Source: a bacterium (lineage in GTDB: Bacteria; Latescibacterota; Latescibacteria; Latescibacterales; Latescibacteraceae). From it: a stretch of 17,766 bases of DNA. Where the stretch lies: positions 1-17,766 of the forward strand of contig JAJFUH010000230.1 of assembly GCA_021372535.1 (NCBI GenBank), written 5' to 3'. Position numbers and translations under genes: made by a program. A model generated the notes under the pieces. The model searched no databases. It was not told where the DNA came from and saw nothing but the letters and a program-made list of their open reading frames with translations. This document shows positions 1-6,894 of the stretch, piece after piece. Within the stretch, counting starts at the first letter, position 1. Each line of letters starts with the position of its first letter.

Positions 1-2
1 GG

Positions 3-290
3 GATGATATCGGCGGATTCCTGCCTCATTACCTCGCGGAGGGTCTCATGGCCGATGATCCTTTCCAGACCATCGATCAGGACGGCATCGGGCAGCTCAT
101 CGATATCGGTATTCAGCGGGGCAGGGCCACGAGCAAGAACCTCAAGATCGGTATCTGCGGCGAGCACGGCGGCGAAGCCCGGTCGGTCGAGTTCTGCCAC
201 AAGGTGGGAATGAACTATGTATCCTGCTCGCCCTTCAGGGTACCGATAGCCCGTCATGCCGCCGCTCAGGCCGTTATCAAGCAGAAGTAA
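3..290 (+). CDS. ppdK: Pyruvate, phosphate dikinase, C-terminal end (partial)
   Basis: Only the last 95 codons are present; the reading frame is open from position 3 and the gene begins before the window. The enzyme interconverts pyruvate, ATP and phosphate with phosphoenolpyruvate, AMP and pyrophosphate in the cytoplasm. The visible part is the end of the PEP/pyruvate-binding TIM barrel. The segment [20 protein letters not shown] carries the family's GICGEHGG motif, and [19 protein letters not shown] is the family's terminal motif with the Cys of the catalytic C-S-P triad. The upstream residues ([27 protein letters not shown]) match PPDK better than PEP synthase or enzyme I of the PTS. It ends with TAA and is followed closely by a terminator, so it is the last gene of its transcript. 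Confidence in the family is high; reaction direction in this organism cannot be told. Confidence 0.93.
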   Translation, partial: DDIGGFLPHYLAEGLMADDPFQTIDQDGIGQLIDIGIQRGRATSKNLKIGICGEHGGEARSVEFCHKVGMNYVSCSPFRVPIARHAAAQAVIKQK

Positions 291-313
291 TCACGGCATG
301 ATGGTTCAACATG

Positions 314-344
314 AAAAGGCTCTCGTATGTGGGAGCCTTTTTAA
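314..344 (+). terminator. Rho-independent terminator after ppdK
   Basis: GGCTCTC (318-324) pairs with GGGAGCC (331-337) around a six-base loop, with one G-T pair. The stem is preceded by AAAA and followed by TTTTT, so it may work in both directions. It lies 24 bases after the dikinase stop codon. Confidence 0.85.
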
Positions 345-410
345 TTAAGACAGGATGTGCAGTCGTGTTTTTAATTGTTTGATGGGGAGTGATATATTAT
401 TCTTAATGGT

Positions 411-1478
411 ATGAATGAGATACACCTGAAGTACCCCCGCGTTGCCGTTGCATGCGGCGGGACAAGGGAGGAAGCGGTCAGGAACGCCCTTGCGCTCGTT
501 CGCGATGACATTCGGGCGAAGATAAAAGGGCATGTGATAGTCAAGCCGAATTTTCTCTCCTCGGTAACATACCTTGCCTCGACTCAGGCGGGTGCGGTAC
601 GGCCGGTGCTTGAACTCCTCGGGGAAACGGAGACCGATTCGGTTATAATCGCGGAAGGCGGATCGAGGTCAACCAGACAGGCGTTCGAGCGGTTCGGATA
701 TCACGAGTTGGCAAGGGATTTCGATGTACAACTTATCGACCTCAACCATAAGGGCTTCAGTCATTCATTGACACTGGTGACCGAGACCCGTGGAACACAC
801 GATATCGCCTTTTCCGATAGTGCTGCCGGGGCGGATACGGTCATTTCGGTTGCGGTCGCAAAAACCCATGACGCCGCTGCGGTGACCCTGTCCCTCAAGA
901 ACATGATGGGCTGTCTCCGACGGGTTCAGCGGCCTCGTATGCATGGAATTCAGCTCGGTACATTTGCCGAGGAGGTCGGAGAATTCCTCTGGAATGTCAT
1001 CGAGGATCATTCGTGGATCATTAAAGCGATTTCATGGTTTGTTTTCCGCGTTGTGCATATCAAACGCTCGATAGAGCAGATGCAAACCCACGGTGCCATG
1101 CCCGGGCTTCTTTCGCAGGTGAGGGCGATGGCTGAAAATCTTGTCAGGCTCGGCGAAGTTCTCATGCCCGATATAGCGGTTATCGATGCCTTCGAGGCCA
1201 TGGAGGGGGAGGGACCCGGCGATGGGACCCCCGTATCGATGAAAATTGCTGTTGCGGGAACCGATCCCGTTGCCTGCGATGCGGTCATGGCGTCGATGAT
1301 GGGATTCGATATCGCGGATATCGGATATCTGACCCTGGCGCACGAACGGGGACTTGGCGTTGCGGACCTCGATAAAATCGAGGTTGTCGGCGAAGATATC
1401 GAAAAACATTCCCGCCGGTTCAAACCACATTCAAACTTCCCGTATCAGAAACGGTGGCGCGAGGCATGGAGCAAATAA
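411..1478 (+). CDS. DUF362 family protein
   Basis: A 355-residue protein of the DUF362 family; the biochemical function is not established. Visible family features are VIVKPNFLS (residues 42-50), the EGG turn at 82-84, the AKTH segment near 150-153, SLKNMMG at 161-167, and the C-terminal block DIAVIDAFEAMEGEGPGDG (254-272) followed by AVAGTDPVACDAV (280-292). Some relatives carry an added 4Fe-4S ferredoxin module; no CxxCxxC cluster is present here, so this is the stand-alone form. No signal peptide is seen. ATG 411 is the first start after an in-frame stop at 390; the nearest purine-rich tract (GGGGAG, about 20 bases upstream) is too far to be a good ribosome-binding site. The 3' end overlaps the next gene, suggesting translational coupling. 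Its partner may supply the process it serves, but that is inference. Confidence 0.85.
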   Translation: MNEIHLKYPRVAVACGGTREEAVRNALALVRDDIRAKIKGHVIVKPNFLSSVTYLASTQAGAVRPVLELLGETETDSVIIAEGGSRSTRQAFERFGYHELARDFDVQLIDLNHKGFSHSLTLVTETRGTHDIAFSDSAAGADTVISVAVAKTHDAAAVTLSLKNMMGCLRRVQRPRMHGIQLGTFAEEVGEFLWNVIEDHSWIIKAISWFVFRVVHIKRSIEQMQTHGAMPGLLSQVRAMAENLVRLGEVLMPDIAVIDAFEAMEGEGPGDGTPVSMKIAVAGTDPVACDAVMASMMGFDIADIGYLTLAHERGLGVADLDKIEVVGEDIEKHSRRFKPHSNFPYQKRWREAWSK

Positions 1479-3172
1479 TTAACGGAAAGATGCATGAATC
1501 TGCCCCATGCCGGTGTATGCTTTTCGTGCTCTGGTGGCTGCTTTTAACGACGTTTTCCGGCGCCGCTGAGGTTCCGCTTCTCCGGTGGACAGCAGCCGAT
1601 ATGATTCCGGCGGGAGGAAATGTTTCTCTCCTTGAATTCAGCTCCTTCGGTATGGGGAAATATCCCTTCATACCGGCCTTTCCCGGTCCTGTCGTGCGTG
1701 TACGGATCGATGGTGTTCCGTTGCACGGCTGCTCACCGTTCGGGCCCGATCTTGGCTGTATCCCTGCTGCATTTGTCGATTCGTTGAAGAAAAGCGAAGA
1801 GGCCGGGACACTCGATTTTGTCACCCGAAACATAGAATCCGCTGAACCGGTGACCGAGACCGATTTTGCGCTGGGTTTACGCCAGAAATTTCATTTTCAG
1901 GCTTATTTCAACAGACATGTGGGTAAATCGGGCACTCTTTTTATCGGCGGCGCATCGAATGGAATTCATGGGTCGGAGGATACCGGGGCAACGAGTTTTC
2001 GCAGCTACCTGATGAAATACCGACGGTCGCTTGCTGACAGCGGATCCATTGTGTTTTCGGCGCGGATGCTCATGGATCGCGATGGTCTCGAGGACATTGA
2101 GAAGCAGAAATGGATGGGCAGCCGTGAAACCGGTTACACGGCGCTGTCGCTCGGAGTAAACGATCTTCCGCTGACTGGGCGGACTGTCGTGTCACCCCTT
2201 TTCTATTTCCAGTCCGGTGCATCGTATTTCCGACGGTATGGCGTACGGAAAAGTCTCGATGATGATTCCTTCGGTGTCTCGGTATCGTCTTCAACCCAGC
2301 TGGGGAATTCGACCATTACGACCCATATTTCGAGCGACTCGCGGGCAATCGATTCCCGTCTCCATGACCGGTCCTGGACATATAACGATTCCCGGGTTTC
2401 TTTAACCTGGATGCGGAATGGAAACCGGTATCGCTCAAAACTCCAGGGGGGTATGGTACGGTCATCGAAGTATGGTACAGGCGGAAATGGTGAAGCTGAA
2501 TTCGCTTTTATTATCGGACCTTCACTCGAATGGTCGGTACGGGGCGGGGTGTTTGAGGATTCTCCCGATTATGGAACAGCAATCTATCCCTCGCTTGAAT
2601 TCAGCGACTCTCTGTTTGTCTCACGGCTCGATATGTGGCGTACGAAAGGCTTTGAATCGGGTTTTACCATAAAACACAAGGGTGTGACAGCGGGTTTATA
2701 CGGTTTCCGGTACAATGGGAAAATGCCGGTTTTCGAGCCTGAGAAATTCCTGAGTGCCATGAGTAATAACGGAGTATATTCGGGAGTGAGGTTCAAAGCC
2801 GCCACAGGTACGGAAGATCATTCCATTGCCGATGTTACGGTCCATTACACCGGTTCGTCGGATGGCGCGGATGTATGGCCGTATCCACGGTTTGATCTCG
2901 TCGCGCATGGCCAGGTATCGAAAAAAATATTGAAAGAAAAACTACTGACATCCTTTTTTGGTAAAGTGCATGTTTCAGAATGGGTGGATGGCCCTCTGAA
3001 ACCGGACGGCACGGTATTTTTTCTCGACTGCGGAATGTCATTTGAAGTTTTGAGCCTGAAGATGTTCTATGTGATTGAAAACATCGCGGGTCAGGAAATG
3101 AAATGGTTCGATGCTATGGGATGTGACGGAAGAAATTCCATGTGGGGAATCAGGTGGGTGCTCAGAAATTAA
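1454..3172 (+). CDS. Predicted outer-membrane beta-barrel protein with TonB-plug-like N-terminus
   Basis: Up to 572 residues, not assignable to a named family. Three in-frame starts are possible: GTG 1454, ATG 1466 and ATG 1490. The last puts the hydrophobic stretch CMLFVLWWLLLTTFSGAAE close to the N-terminus as a signal peptide, so residues before it may not be translated. After the signal, the region around VVRVRIDGVPLHGC (residues 80-93) and SPFGPDLGCIPAAFVDSLK resembles the plug of TonB-dependent receptors, in which a DGVPL element precedes a DL..IP..FV pattern. Two Cys (about 93 and 102) flank this loop and could form a disulfide. The remaining ~440 residues are rich in alternating polar/aromatic strands and end in RWVLRN, compatible with a barrel. 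It is shorter than typical 650-1000-residue TonB receptors and I see no clear TonB box. Overlap with the DUF362 gene implies co-transcription. Confidence 0.6.
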   Translation: MARGMEQIINGKMHESAPCRCMLFVLWWLLLTTFSGAAEVPLLRWTAADMIPAGGNVSLLEFSSFGMGKYPFIPAFPGPVVRVRIDGVPLHGCSPFGPDLGCIPAAFVDSLKKSEEAGTLDFVTRNIESAEPVTETDFALGLRQKFHFQAYFNRHVGKSGTLFIGGASNGIHGSEDTGATSFRSYLMKYRRSLADSGSIVFSARMLMDRDGLEDIEKQKWMGSRETGYTALSLGVNDLPLTGRTVVSPLFYFQSGASYFRRYGVRKSLDDDSFGVSVSSSTQLGNSTITTHISSDSRAIDSRLHDRSWTYNDSRVSLTWMRNGNRYRSKLQGGMVRSSKYGTGGNGEAEFAFIIGPSLEWSVRGGVFEDSPDYGTAIYPSLEFSDSLFVSRLDMWRTKGFESGFTIKHKGVTAGLYGFRYNGKMPVFEPEKFLSAMSNNGVYSGVRFKAATGTEDHSIADVTVHYTGSSDGADVWPYPRFDLVAHGQVSKKILKEKLLTSFFGKVHVSEWVDGPLKPDGTVFFLDCGMSFEVLSLKMFYVIENIAGQEMKWFDAMGCDGRNSMWGIRWVLRN

Positions 3173-3235
3173 ACATGAGCCGTACCATGAAGCTGTTTTT
3201 TACTCTGGTGATTAAACTGCTGCATTTATGATGTC

Positions 3236-3256
3236 ATGCCGAACTTGTTTCGGCAT
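3236..3256. repeat. REP-like palindrome (ATGCCGAA-cttgt-TTCGGCAT)
   Basis: A perfect 8-bp inverted repeat with the five-base loop CTTGT lies in the intergenic space between the barrel protein gene and hflX. It is followed by ATATATT, not a T-run, so it is a poor terminator. The wording of the palindrome, including the GAACTTGTTTC core, resembles dispersed palindromic repeats I recall from several bacterial phyla; only one copy is visible here. Confidence 0.5.
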
Positions 3257-3299
3257 ATATTCCGGAAATTGGTATCACTATATATTCACCTGTTGAAAG

Positions 3300-4598
3300 A
3301 TGGATTCGAGAAATAATGAAATGCTGACACTTGAGCAAAAAAAAGAACGGGCGATTCTGGTCGGTATCGGGGTGGAATACAGGCAGAATGACGATCAGCA
3401 CCGTAACGAGCCGCTCGAAGAGCTCCGGTTGCTCGCCGATACCGCTGGAGCCCTTGTCATCGAAACCATGATTCAGCCCCGTCAGGAAATCGATGCGACA
3501 TATTATATGGGCAAGGGGAAAGCGCAGGAGCTTCTGGAAGAAGTCAACCGCCTCGAAGCGACATGCGTCATTTTCGATAACGACCTCGCCCCGGCTCAGG
3601 TGGCAAACCTTCAGAAGCTTCTCGATATCAAGGTTATAGACCGGTCAGGGCTAATACTCGATATATTCGCCTTCCGGGCACGAACCCGCGAGGCTAAAAT
3701 ACAGGTCGAGCTCGCCCAGCTGAAATACATGCTTCCCCGTCTGACCCGTCAGTGGACCCACCTTTCACGGCAGGTTGGCGGTATCGGCACGAGGGGGCCG
3801 GGAGAGACCCAGCTCGAGGTAGACCGTCGCCGTGTCAGGGACCGTATCGCTCACCTGGCACAGGTGCTTGCGACCATCGAAAAGCGCCGCGAACTGACCC
3901 GTAAAAAACGGGAATCGTGCTTCAGGATTTCTCTCGTGGGCTATACGAATGCAGGCAAATCGACACTGCTCAACGCACTGAGCGGTGCGGGTGTTCCGGT
4001 CGAGAACAAACTGTTCAAAACGCTCGATTCGGTAACCCGTCTGGTAAGGTATAAAGCCACACCGGACATGCTTATCTCTGATACGGTCGGGTTTATCAGG
4101 AACCTGCCACATGATCTCGTTGCATCGTTCCAGTCCACGCTTGCCGAGGTGCGTGATGCCGATCTGCTTCTCCATGTCATCGACATTACAAATCCCGAAT
4201 GGGAAGAACAGGTCGAGGTTGTCATGAAGGTGCTTGCCGATCTCGGTGTATCGGAAACGAATACCATCCCGGTATTCAATAAAATCGACATGCTGGAAAA
4301 CGAAACGCTTCTTACAGGTATTCGTGCCCGTTATCCGACAGCTGTTTGTGTTTCCTCGGTTACATTGTCGGGAATCGATGATCTCAAGGAAGCAATGCGT
4401 GCATCAGTGCTTCGGAATAACCTCATGCTCACCATGGAGTTCGGTCCGGGTGACGGGCCCCTTCTGAGCGCGGTCTACCGTCACGCCACAGTGCTGGAAA
4501 CGAAAGAGGCGGGTGACCGTATCAGCCTCACCTTTACGATCCCTGCTTCCTTGGCGAAAAAGTATGGAATTGTATCAAAAGAACAGAGGACAACCTGA
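3300..4598 (+). CDS. hflX: Ribosome-associated GTPase HflX
   Basis: A 432-residue cytoplasmic GTPase, close to the usual HflX length. HflX binds the 50S subunit and splits stalled or hibernating 70S ribosomes under stress. The N-terminal HflX domain ends in the family signature GIGTRGPGETQLEVDRRR (161-178) followed by a helical linker. The G domain shows G1 GYTNAGKST (214-222), G3 DTVGFIRNLP (261-270) and G4 NKID (327-330), and a short C-terminal domain follows. All nucleotide-binding residues are intact. ATG 3300 gives a standard N-terminus, but no clear ribosome-binding site is present; ATG 3321 is an alternative seven codons in. No hfq or hflKC lies beside it. The tRNA-Val gene follows after about 50 bases under its own promoter. 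Confidence 0.96.
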   Translation: MDSRNNEMLTLEQKKERAILVGIGVEYRQNDDQHRNEPLEELRLLADTAGALVIETMIQPRQEIDATYYMGKGKAQELLEEVNRLEATCVIFDNDLAPAQVANLQKLLDIKVIDRSGLILDIFAFRARTREAKIQVELAQLKYMLPRLTRQWTHLSRQVGGIGTRGPGETQLEVDRRRVRDRIAHLAQVLATIEKRRELTRKKRESCFRISLVGYTNAGKSTLLNALSGAGVPVENKLFKTLDSVTRLVRYKATPDMLISDTVGFIRNLPHDLVASFQSTLAEVRDADLLLHVIDITNPEWEEQVEVVMKVLADLGVSETNTIPVFNKIDMLENETLLTGIRARYPTAVCVSSVTLSGIDDLKEAMRASVLRNNLMLTMEFGPGDGPLLSAVYRHATVLETKEAGDRISLTFTIPASLAKKYGIVSKEQRTT

Positions 4599-4605
4599 TT
4601 AGTTC

Positions 4606-4635
4606 TTGACATACAGGCCTTATAGTAACTATATT
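4606..4635 (+). promoter_or_regulatory. Predicted sigma-70-type promoter of tRNA-Val
   Basis: TTGACA (4606-4611) and TATATT (4630-4635) are separated by 18 bases, which would place the transcript start just before the mature tRNA 5' end at 4646. Confidence 0.6.
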
Positions 4636-4645
4636 TTACAAGCAT

Positions 4646-4722
4646 GGGCGATTAGCTCAGATGGTTAGAGTGCCTGCTTGACATGCAGGAGGTCACTGGT
4701 TCAATTCCAGTATCGCCCACCA
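4646..4722 (+). tRNA. tRNA-Val (anticodon GAC)
   Basis: A complete 77-base cloverleaf with encoded CCA. The acceptor GGGCGAT (4646-4652) pairs perfectly with ATCGCCC (4712-4718). The D arm is GCTC/GAGT, and the anticodon stem CCTGC/GCAGG encloses TTGACAT with anticodon GAC at 4680-4682. The T arm ACTGG/CCAGT encloses TTCAATT; the usual TTCRANY pattern holds. The discriminator is A and CCA is at 4720-4722. GAC reads the valine codons GUC and GUU. Its 3' part, from the anticodon stem onward, is repeated at 6438-6489, marking this gene as a likely integration site. Confidence 0.97.
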
Positions 4723-4726
4723 TGAA
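4675..4726 (+). repeat. Direct repeat copy A: 3' part of tRNA-Val (putative att site)
   Basis: This 52-bp segment begins in the anticodon stem and ends four bases after the CCA. It matches 6438-6489 with three mismatches (at 4690, 4714 and 4717) at a constant offset of 1763. A tRNA 3' end duplicated at a distance is the usual footprint of tyrosine-recombinase integration. Confidence 0.75.
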
Positions 4727-4755
4727 AGACTTATTATACTCCTCAGTTATATAAT

Positions 4756-4786
4756 GGCTCCCCGGATAACGGGAGCCTTTTTTTTA
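4756..4786 (+). terminator. Rho-independent terminator after tRNA-Val
   Basis: GGCTCCC (4756-4762) pairs perfectly with GGGAGCC (4771-4777) across an eight-base loop and is followed by eight T residues. It ends the tRNA transcript 34 bases past the CCA. Confidence 0.9.
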
Positions 4787-5008
4787 TTATTGTCAGATGT
4801 TGCAGAACCAGGATAGAAGGCATCAGACAGTTACCTCAACTTCACGGATGGATTAAGTTATCGGTTCTGGTTTCCGTCGGCCGAAATGATTTTTGGACAT
4901 GCAAACTTATGCAGTTGTTGTGGTCACTCGGGGCTAATTCGGAGAGAACAGGCGCTGAATCTTAAATGAATGGCAAATATAAACTACCAAACTATTTTTT
5001 AAAAAAAC

Positions 5009-5037
5009 TTGACATTATTGAGGTATAATATTATATT
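5009..5037 (+). promoter_or_regulatory. Candidate sigma-70-type promoter for the microprotein/zincin unit
   Basis: TTGACA (5009-5014) and TATATT (5032-5037) are 17 bases apart within an AT-rich tract. Use of this site would leave a leader of about 160 bases before ATG 5205. The perfect -35 and ideal spacing support it, but AT-rich DNA gives such matches by chance. Confidence 0.45.
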
Positions 5038-5145
5038 GAAATTATCAAATACAATATTATTCTTTCATTATGCTTATTCAATAAAGAGTCAGAAGTATGT
5101 CTTACGGCAACTGACAACTGATAATTGAATTATAGCTGAATAAAC

Positions 5146-5167
5146 TGTAGTTGCGTAGACAACTACA
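5146..5167 (+). promoter_or_regulatory. Perfect hairpin in the leader of the microprotein gene
   Basis: TGTAGTTG (5146-5153) and CAACTACA (5160-5167) form an 8-bp perfect stem with loop CGTAGA, ending 24 bases before the Shine-Dalgarno tract. It has no T-run. It could be a protein-binding operator or an RNA stability or translation-control element; neither can be shown. Confidence 0.4.
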
Positions 5168-5204
5168 ACTTTGTTCTCAGCCTTTCGACGAGGGAGGTTC
5201 AAAT

Positions 5205-5315
5205 ATGCCGGAACTGGAACCGAAGACACCTTCCAAGCTTTGTCTGCCTTGCCTTATCAGTGGACTGATCGTGCTCTGTGTCGTAATCATCCTGGTTTGG
5301 TACTTTCTACATTAA
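5205..5315 (+). CDS. Small single-pass membrane protein (36 aa)
   Basis: An unrecognised 36-codon gene. ATG 5205 is preceded by GAGGGAGG at seven bases spacing, one of the best ribosome-binding sites in the window, which strongly suggests it is translated. The first 11 residues (MPELEPKTPSK) are polar. Residues 12-36 form one hydrophobic helix, starting with a CLPC pair (Cys 13 and 16) and a further Cys at 25, and ending in WYFLH. It would sit in the inner membrane. The stop is 21 bases before the start of the zincin-like membrane protein gene, which has its own ribosome-binding site, so the two form a probable operon. It could be a membrane partner or regulator of the larger protein, or a small toxin; sequence alone does not decide. 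Confidence 0.65.
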   Translation: MPELEPKTPSKLCLPCLISGLIVLCVVIILVWYFLH

Positions 5316-5336
5316 GCTGGTTGGAGGACTCATCCA

Positions 5337-6245
5337 ATGGCAAGAATCTGCGATGACTACAAAGAATGGTTTGAAGAGAAGATCGAAACTCCGATCGAGG
5401 AACAAGAAAAGCGCACACGAAAAGAGTGCAAAAAAAAGAAATGTAAAAAGTGGTGTCTCTGCTGCAACAAGTGGTTTTGCTGGCTGGCGATATTCTTTAT
5501 CTGGATCGTGAAGTGGATTATAAAGATTGTGGGTAAATGGCTCGTCTATACAGTCTGTAGAATTATCGGTGTGTTCTTGACGCTTGGGCTGACGATTCTC
5601 AATATCATAGGCTGGCCGGTGAAATGGCTCGGGTGCATTTTCTGGGGTGACAGCGATGTCGAAAAACTTCCGATGCACGACTTAAAACTCGAGGTGATTA
5701 TTGTTGATTACGACGACGAGACAAGAAATCCTTGCACAAATGATGAAATTGATGATCGGATTAAACACGCTGACCGTATCTTGCGGGCAAGAGCGCGAAT
5801 TGCGGTACAGCGTAGCAGTGCAATACGCCGGATGAACTCGAAAGCCCTGTATCGAATCGACGCATCCGGCATAGGTGGAAAAATCTCTGAATATCTGAAG
5901 GGTTTTGTTCTTCTCCTTGGCCGGAACAGTTGGAGAAACCTTACAGTTTACGTCGTTGGTAATATCTCTAACGCAGAAGGTCTTCACCTTCCTCTCTACG
6001 GATCTGTTTTTATTGGACATGGAACATATGATACCACACTGTGCCACGAGATCGGCCACGCACTGCTCAGTGTTTTCAACACCTATCACTCGAACACGGC
6101 GGATCACCTCATGTATACGCCACCGGATGAAAGAGAACTTGCGTGCGGCTGGCCTAAAGGTCTGCCAAAACTATCGCGAAACGAACGCTGTACAATGCGA
6201 CGGAGTCGGTGGCTGGACTGGTCATGGATTCCGATTATTCCTTAG
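5337..6245 (+). CDS. Membrane-anchored zincin-like metalloprotease (302 aa)
   Basis: ATG 5337 follows GGAGGA at about eight bases. The N-terminal 45 residues are charged and Cys/Lys-rich (clusters around residues 31-43). Residues ~47-103 are strongly hydrophobic with regularly spaced Trp and Lys, long enough for two membrane spans. The C-terminal domain (~115-302) contains CHEIGHALLSVFNTYH: HEIGH at 237-241 is the zinc-binding HExxH helix with catalytic Glu238. H251 and H257 are candidates for the third ligand, and HLMY (257-260) resembles a Met-turn. The tail LSRNERCTMRRSRWLDW resembles the end of reprolysin-like and other metzincin domains. The third ligand spacing (HExxH-x9-H) is not the standard x5, so metzincin assignment is tentative. 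The gene lies between the two tRNA-Val repeats, after the 36-aa membrane protein. The substrate is unknown. Confidence 0.7.
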   Translation: MARICDDYKEWFEEKIETPIEEQEKRTRKECKKKKCKKWCLCCNKWFCWLAIFFIWIVKWIIKIVGKWLVYTVCRIIGVFLTLGLTILNIIGWPVKWLGCIFWGDSDVEKLPMHDLKLEVIIVDYDDETRNPCTNDEIDDRIKHADRILRARARIAVQRSSAIRRMNSKALYRIDASGIGGKISEYLKGFVLLLGRNSWRNLTVYVVGNISNAEGLHLPLYGSVFIGHGTYDTTLCHEIGHALLSVFNTYHSNTADHLMYTPPDERELACGWPKGLPKLSRNERCTMRRSRWLDWSWIPIIP

Positions 6246-6437
6246 TCTTGCCTTACTATGTCCTGTACAGGAACTCATCCCGACACCGGTTGCATTGGCC
6301 GATTCTGCGCGCTGTCGCTAAACTGAGGTGAATTGCGGGAAATAGGGGAACAAAGTATGCAGTGCAGTGGTGATGGATGCCGTATGCAAAATCTTATATT
6401 TAAACAGGTTACTAAAATTATATGAGGTTTATGGATG

Positions 6438-6489
6438 TGCTTGACATGCAGGTGGTCACTGGTTCAATTCCAGTATAGCTCACCATGAA
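6438..6489 (+). repeat. Direct repeat copy B: displaced tRNA-Val 3' fragment (putative att site)
   Basis: It matches 4675-4726 at 49 of 52 bases and includes the anticodon loop, variable region, T arm and CCA. The acceptor strand is altered (TATAGCTCACCA versus TATCGCCCACCA) and there is no 5' half, so it is not a functional tRNA. Weak similarity continues past the CCA (GACTTAT followed by an AT-rich run in both), suggesting the original core was slightly longer. Confidence 0.75.
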
Positions 6490-6729
6490 CGATAATGACT
6501 TATAAATATCTCCGGCAAGTAGACAGATGATCATGGGGCTGTTCCTGCCGGTTCTTGCTGACAATAGTTTCGATTCTATATTGTTTTATGCCCGTTACTT
6601 CTCAATTCCCTTATCAAGTCAAATAATCGCCGCACGCCAGACAGTCAAGTATCCCGTAACGATCAGGTATCGAACGGTTGCATTGTTATTACTATCATTA
6701 TGTAAATATGGTATAACAGTACATGATAC

Positions 6730-6758
6730 TTGACAAATACTTTTTTAAGAATTATTAT
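6730..6758 (+). promoter_or_regulatory. Candidate promoter of the response regulator gene
   Basis: TTGACA (6730-6735) and TATTAT (6753-6758) are 17 bases apart. The leader would be about 130 bases. The region is very AT-rich, so alternative -10 matches such as TATAAT near 6766 exist. Confidence 0.4.
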
Positions 6759-6894
6759 TATTTGCTATAATAATTTAGGCTATTTATATAGATAAATTAT
6801 TATAATCGACAATATATATAATTATTATTTTTCATTTACAATATAATTCTTCTGAAAACAAGATATAAGATAATATCATTCTGGTTTCCGCATA

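Larger units (their letters stand above)
4787..5204. other. Gene-free stretch upstream of the microprotein gene
   Basis: No convincing reading frame is seen here. It shifts from mixed composition to very AT-rich around 4980-5060 and carries a candidate promoter (5009-5037), the 13-bp palindrome ATAATTGAATTAT at 5121-5133 and a perfect leader hairpin at 5146-5167. Confidence 0.6.
6246..6894. other. Long intergenic stretch between zincin gene and response regulator
   Basis: No credible gene is seen. It holds the perfect 12-bp palindrome TCCTGTACAGGA at 6261-6272, the tRNA-Val fragment at 6438-6489, a promoter-like site at 6730-6758, and from about 6730 onward extremely AT-rich DNA leading into the response regulator gene. 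A 68-codon open frame at 6527-6733 has no ribosome-binding site and no recognisable features. Confidence 0.6.

Noticed and set aside
5905-6321. 138-codon + strand frame inside and past the zincin gene
   Set aside because: It is in another frame of the zincin gene, has no ribosome-binding site, and its protein has no recognisable features; the overlapping frame carries the HEIGH motif and a good start.
6438-6489. A second tRNA-Val gene
   Set aside because: It has no 5' half, D arm or matching acceptor strand, so it is a fragment rather than a gene.
6527-6733. 68-codon + strand frame downstream of the tRNA fragment
   Set aside because: No Shine-Dalgarno, no recognisable composition or motif, and it ends within the AT-rich promoter region.
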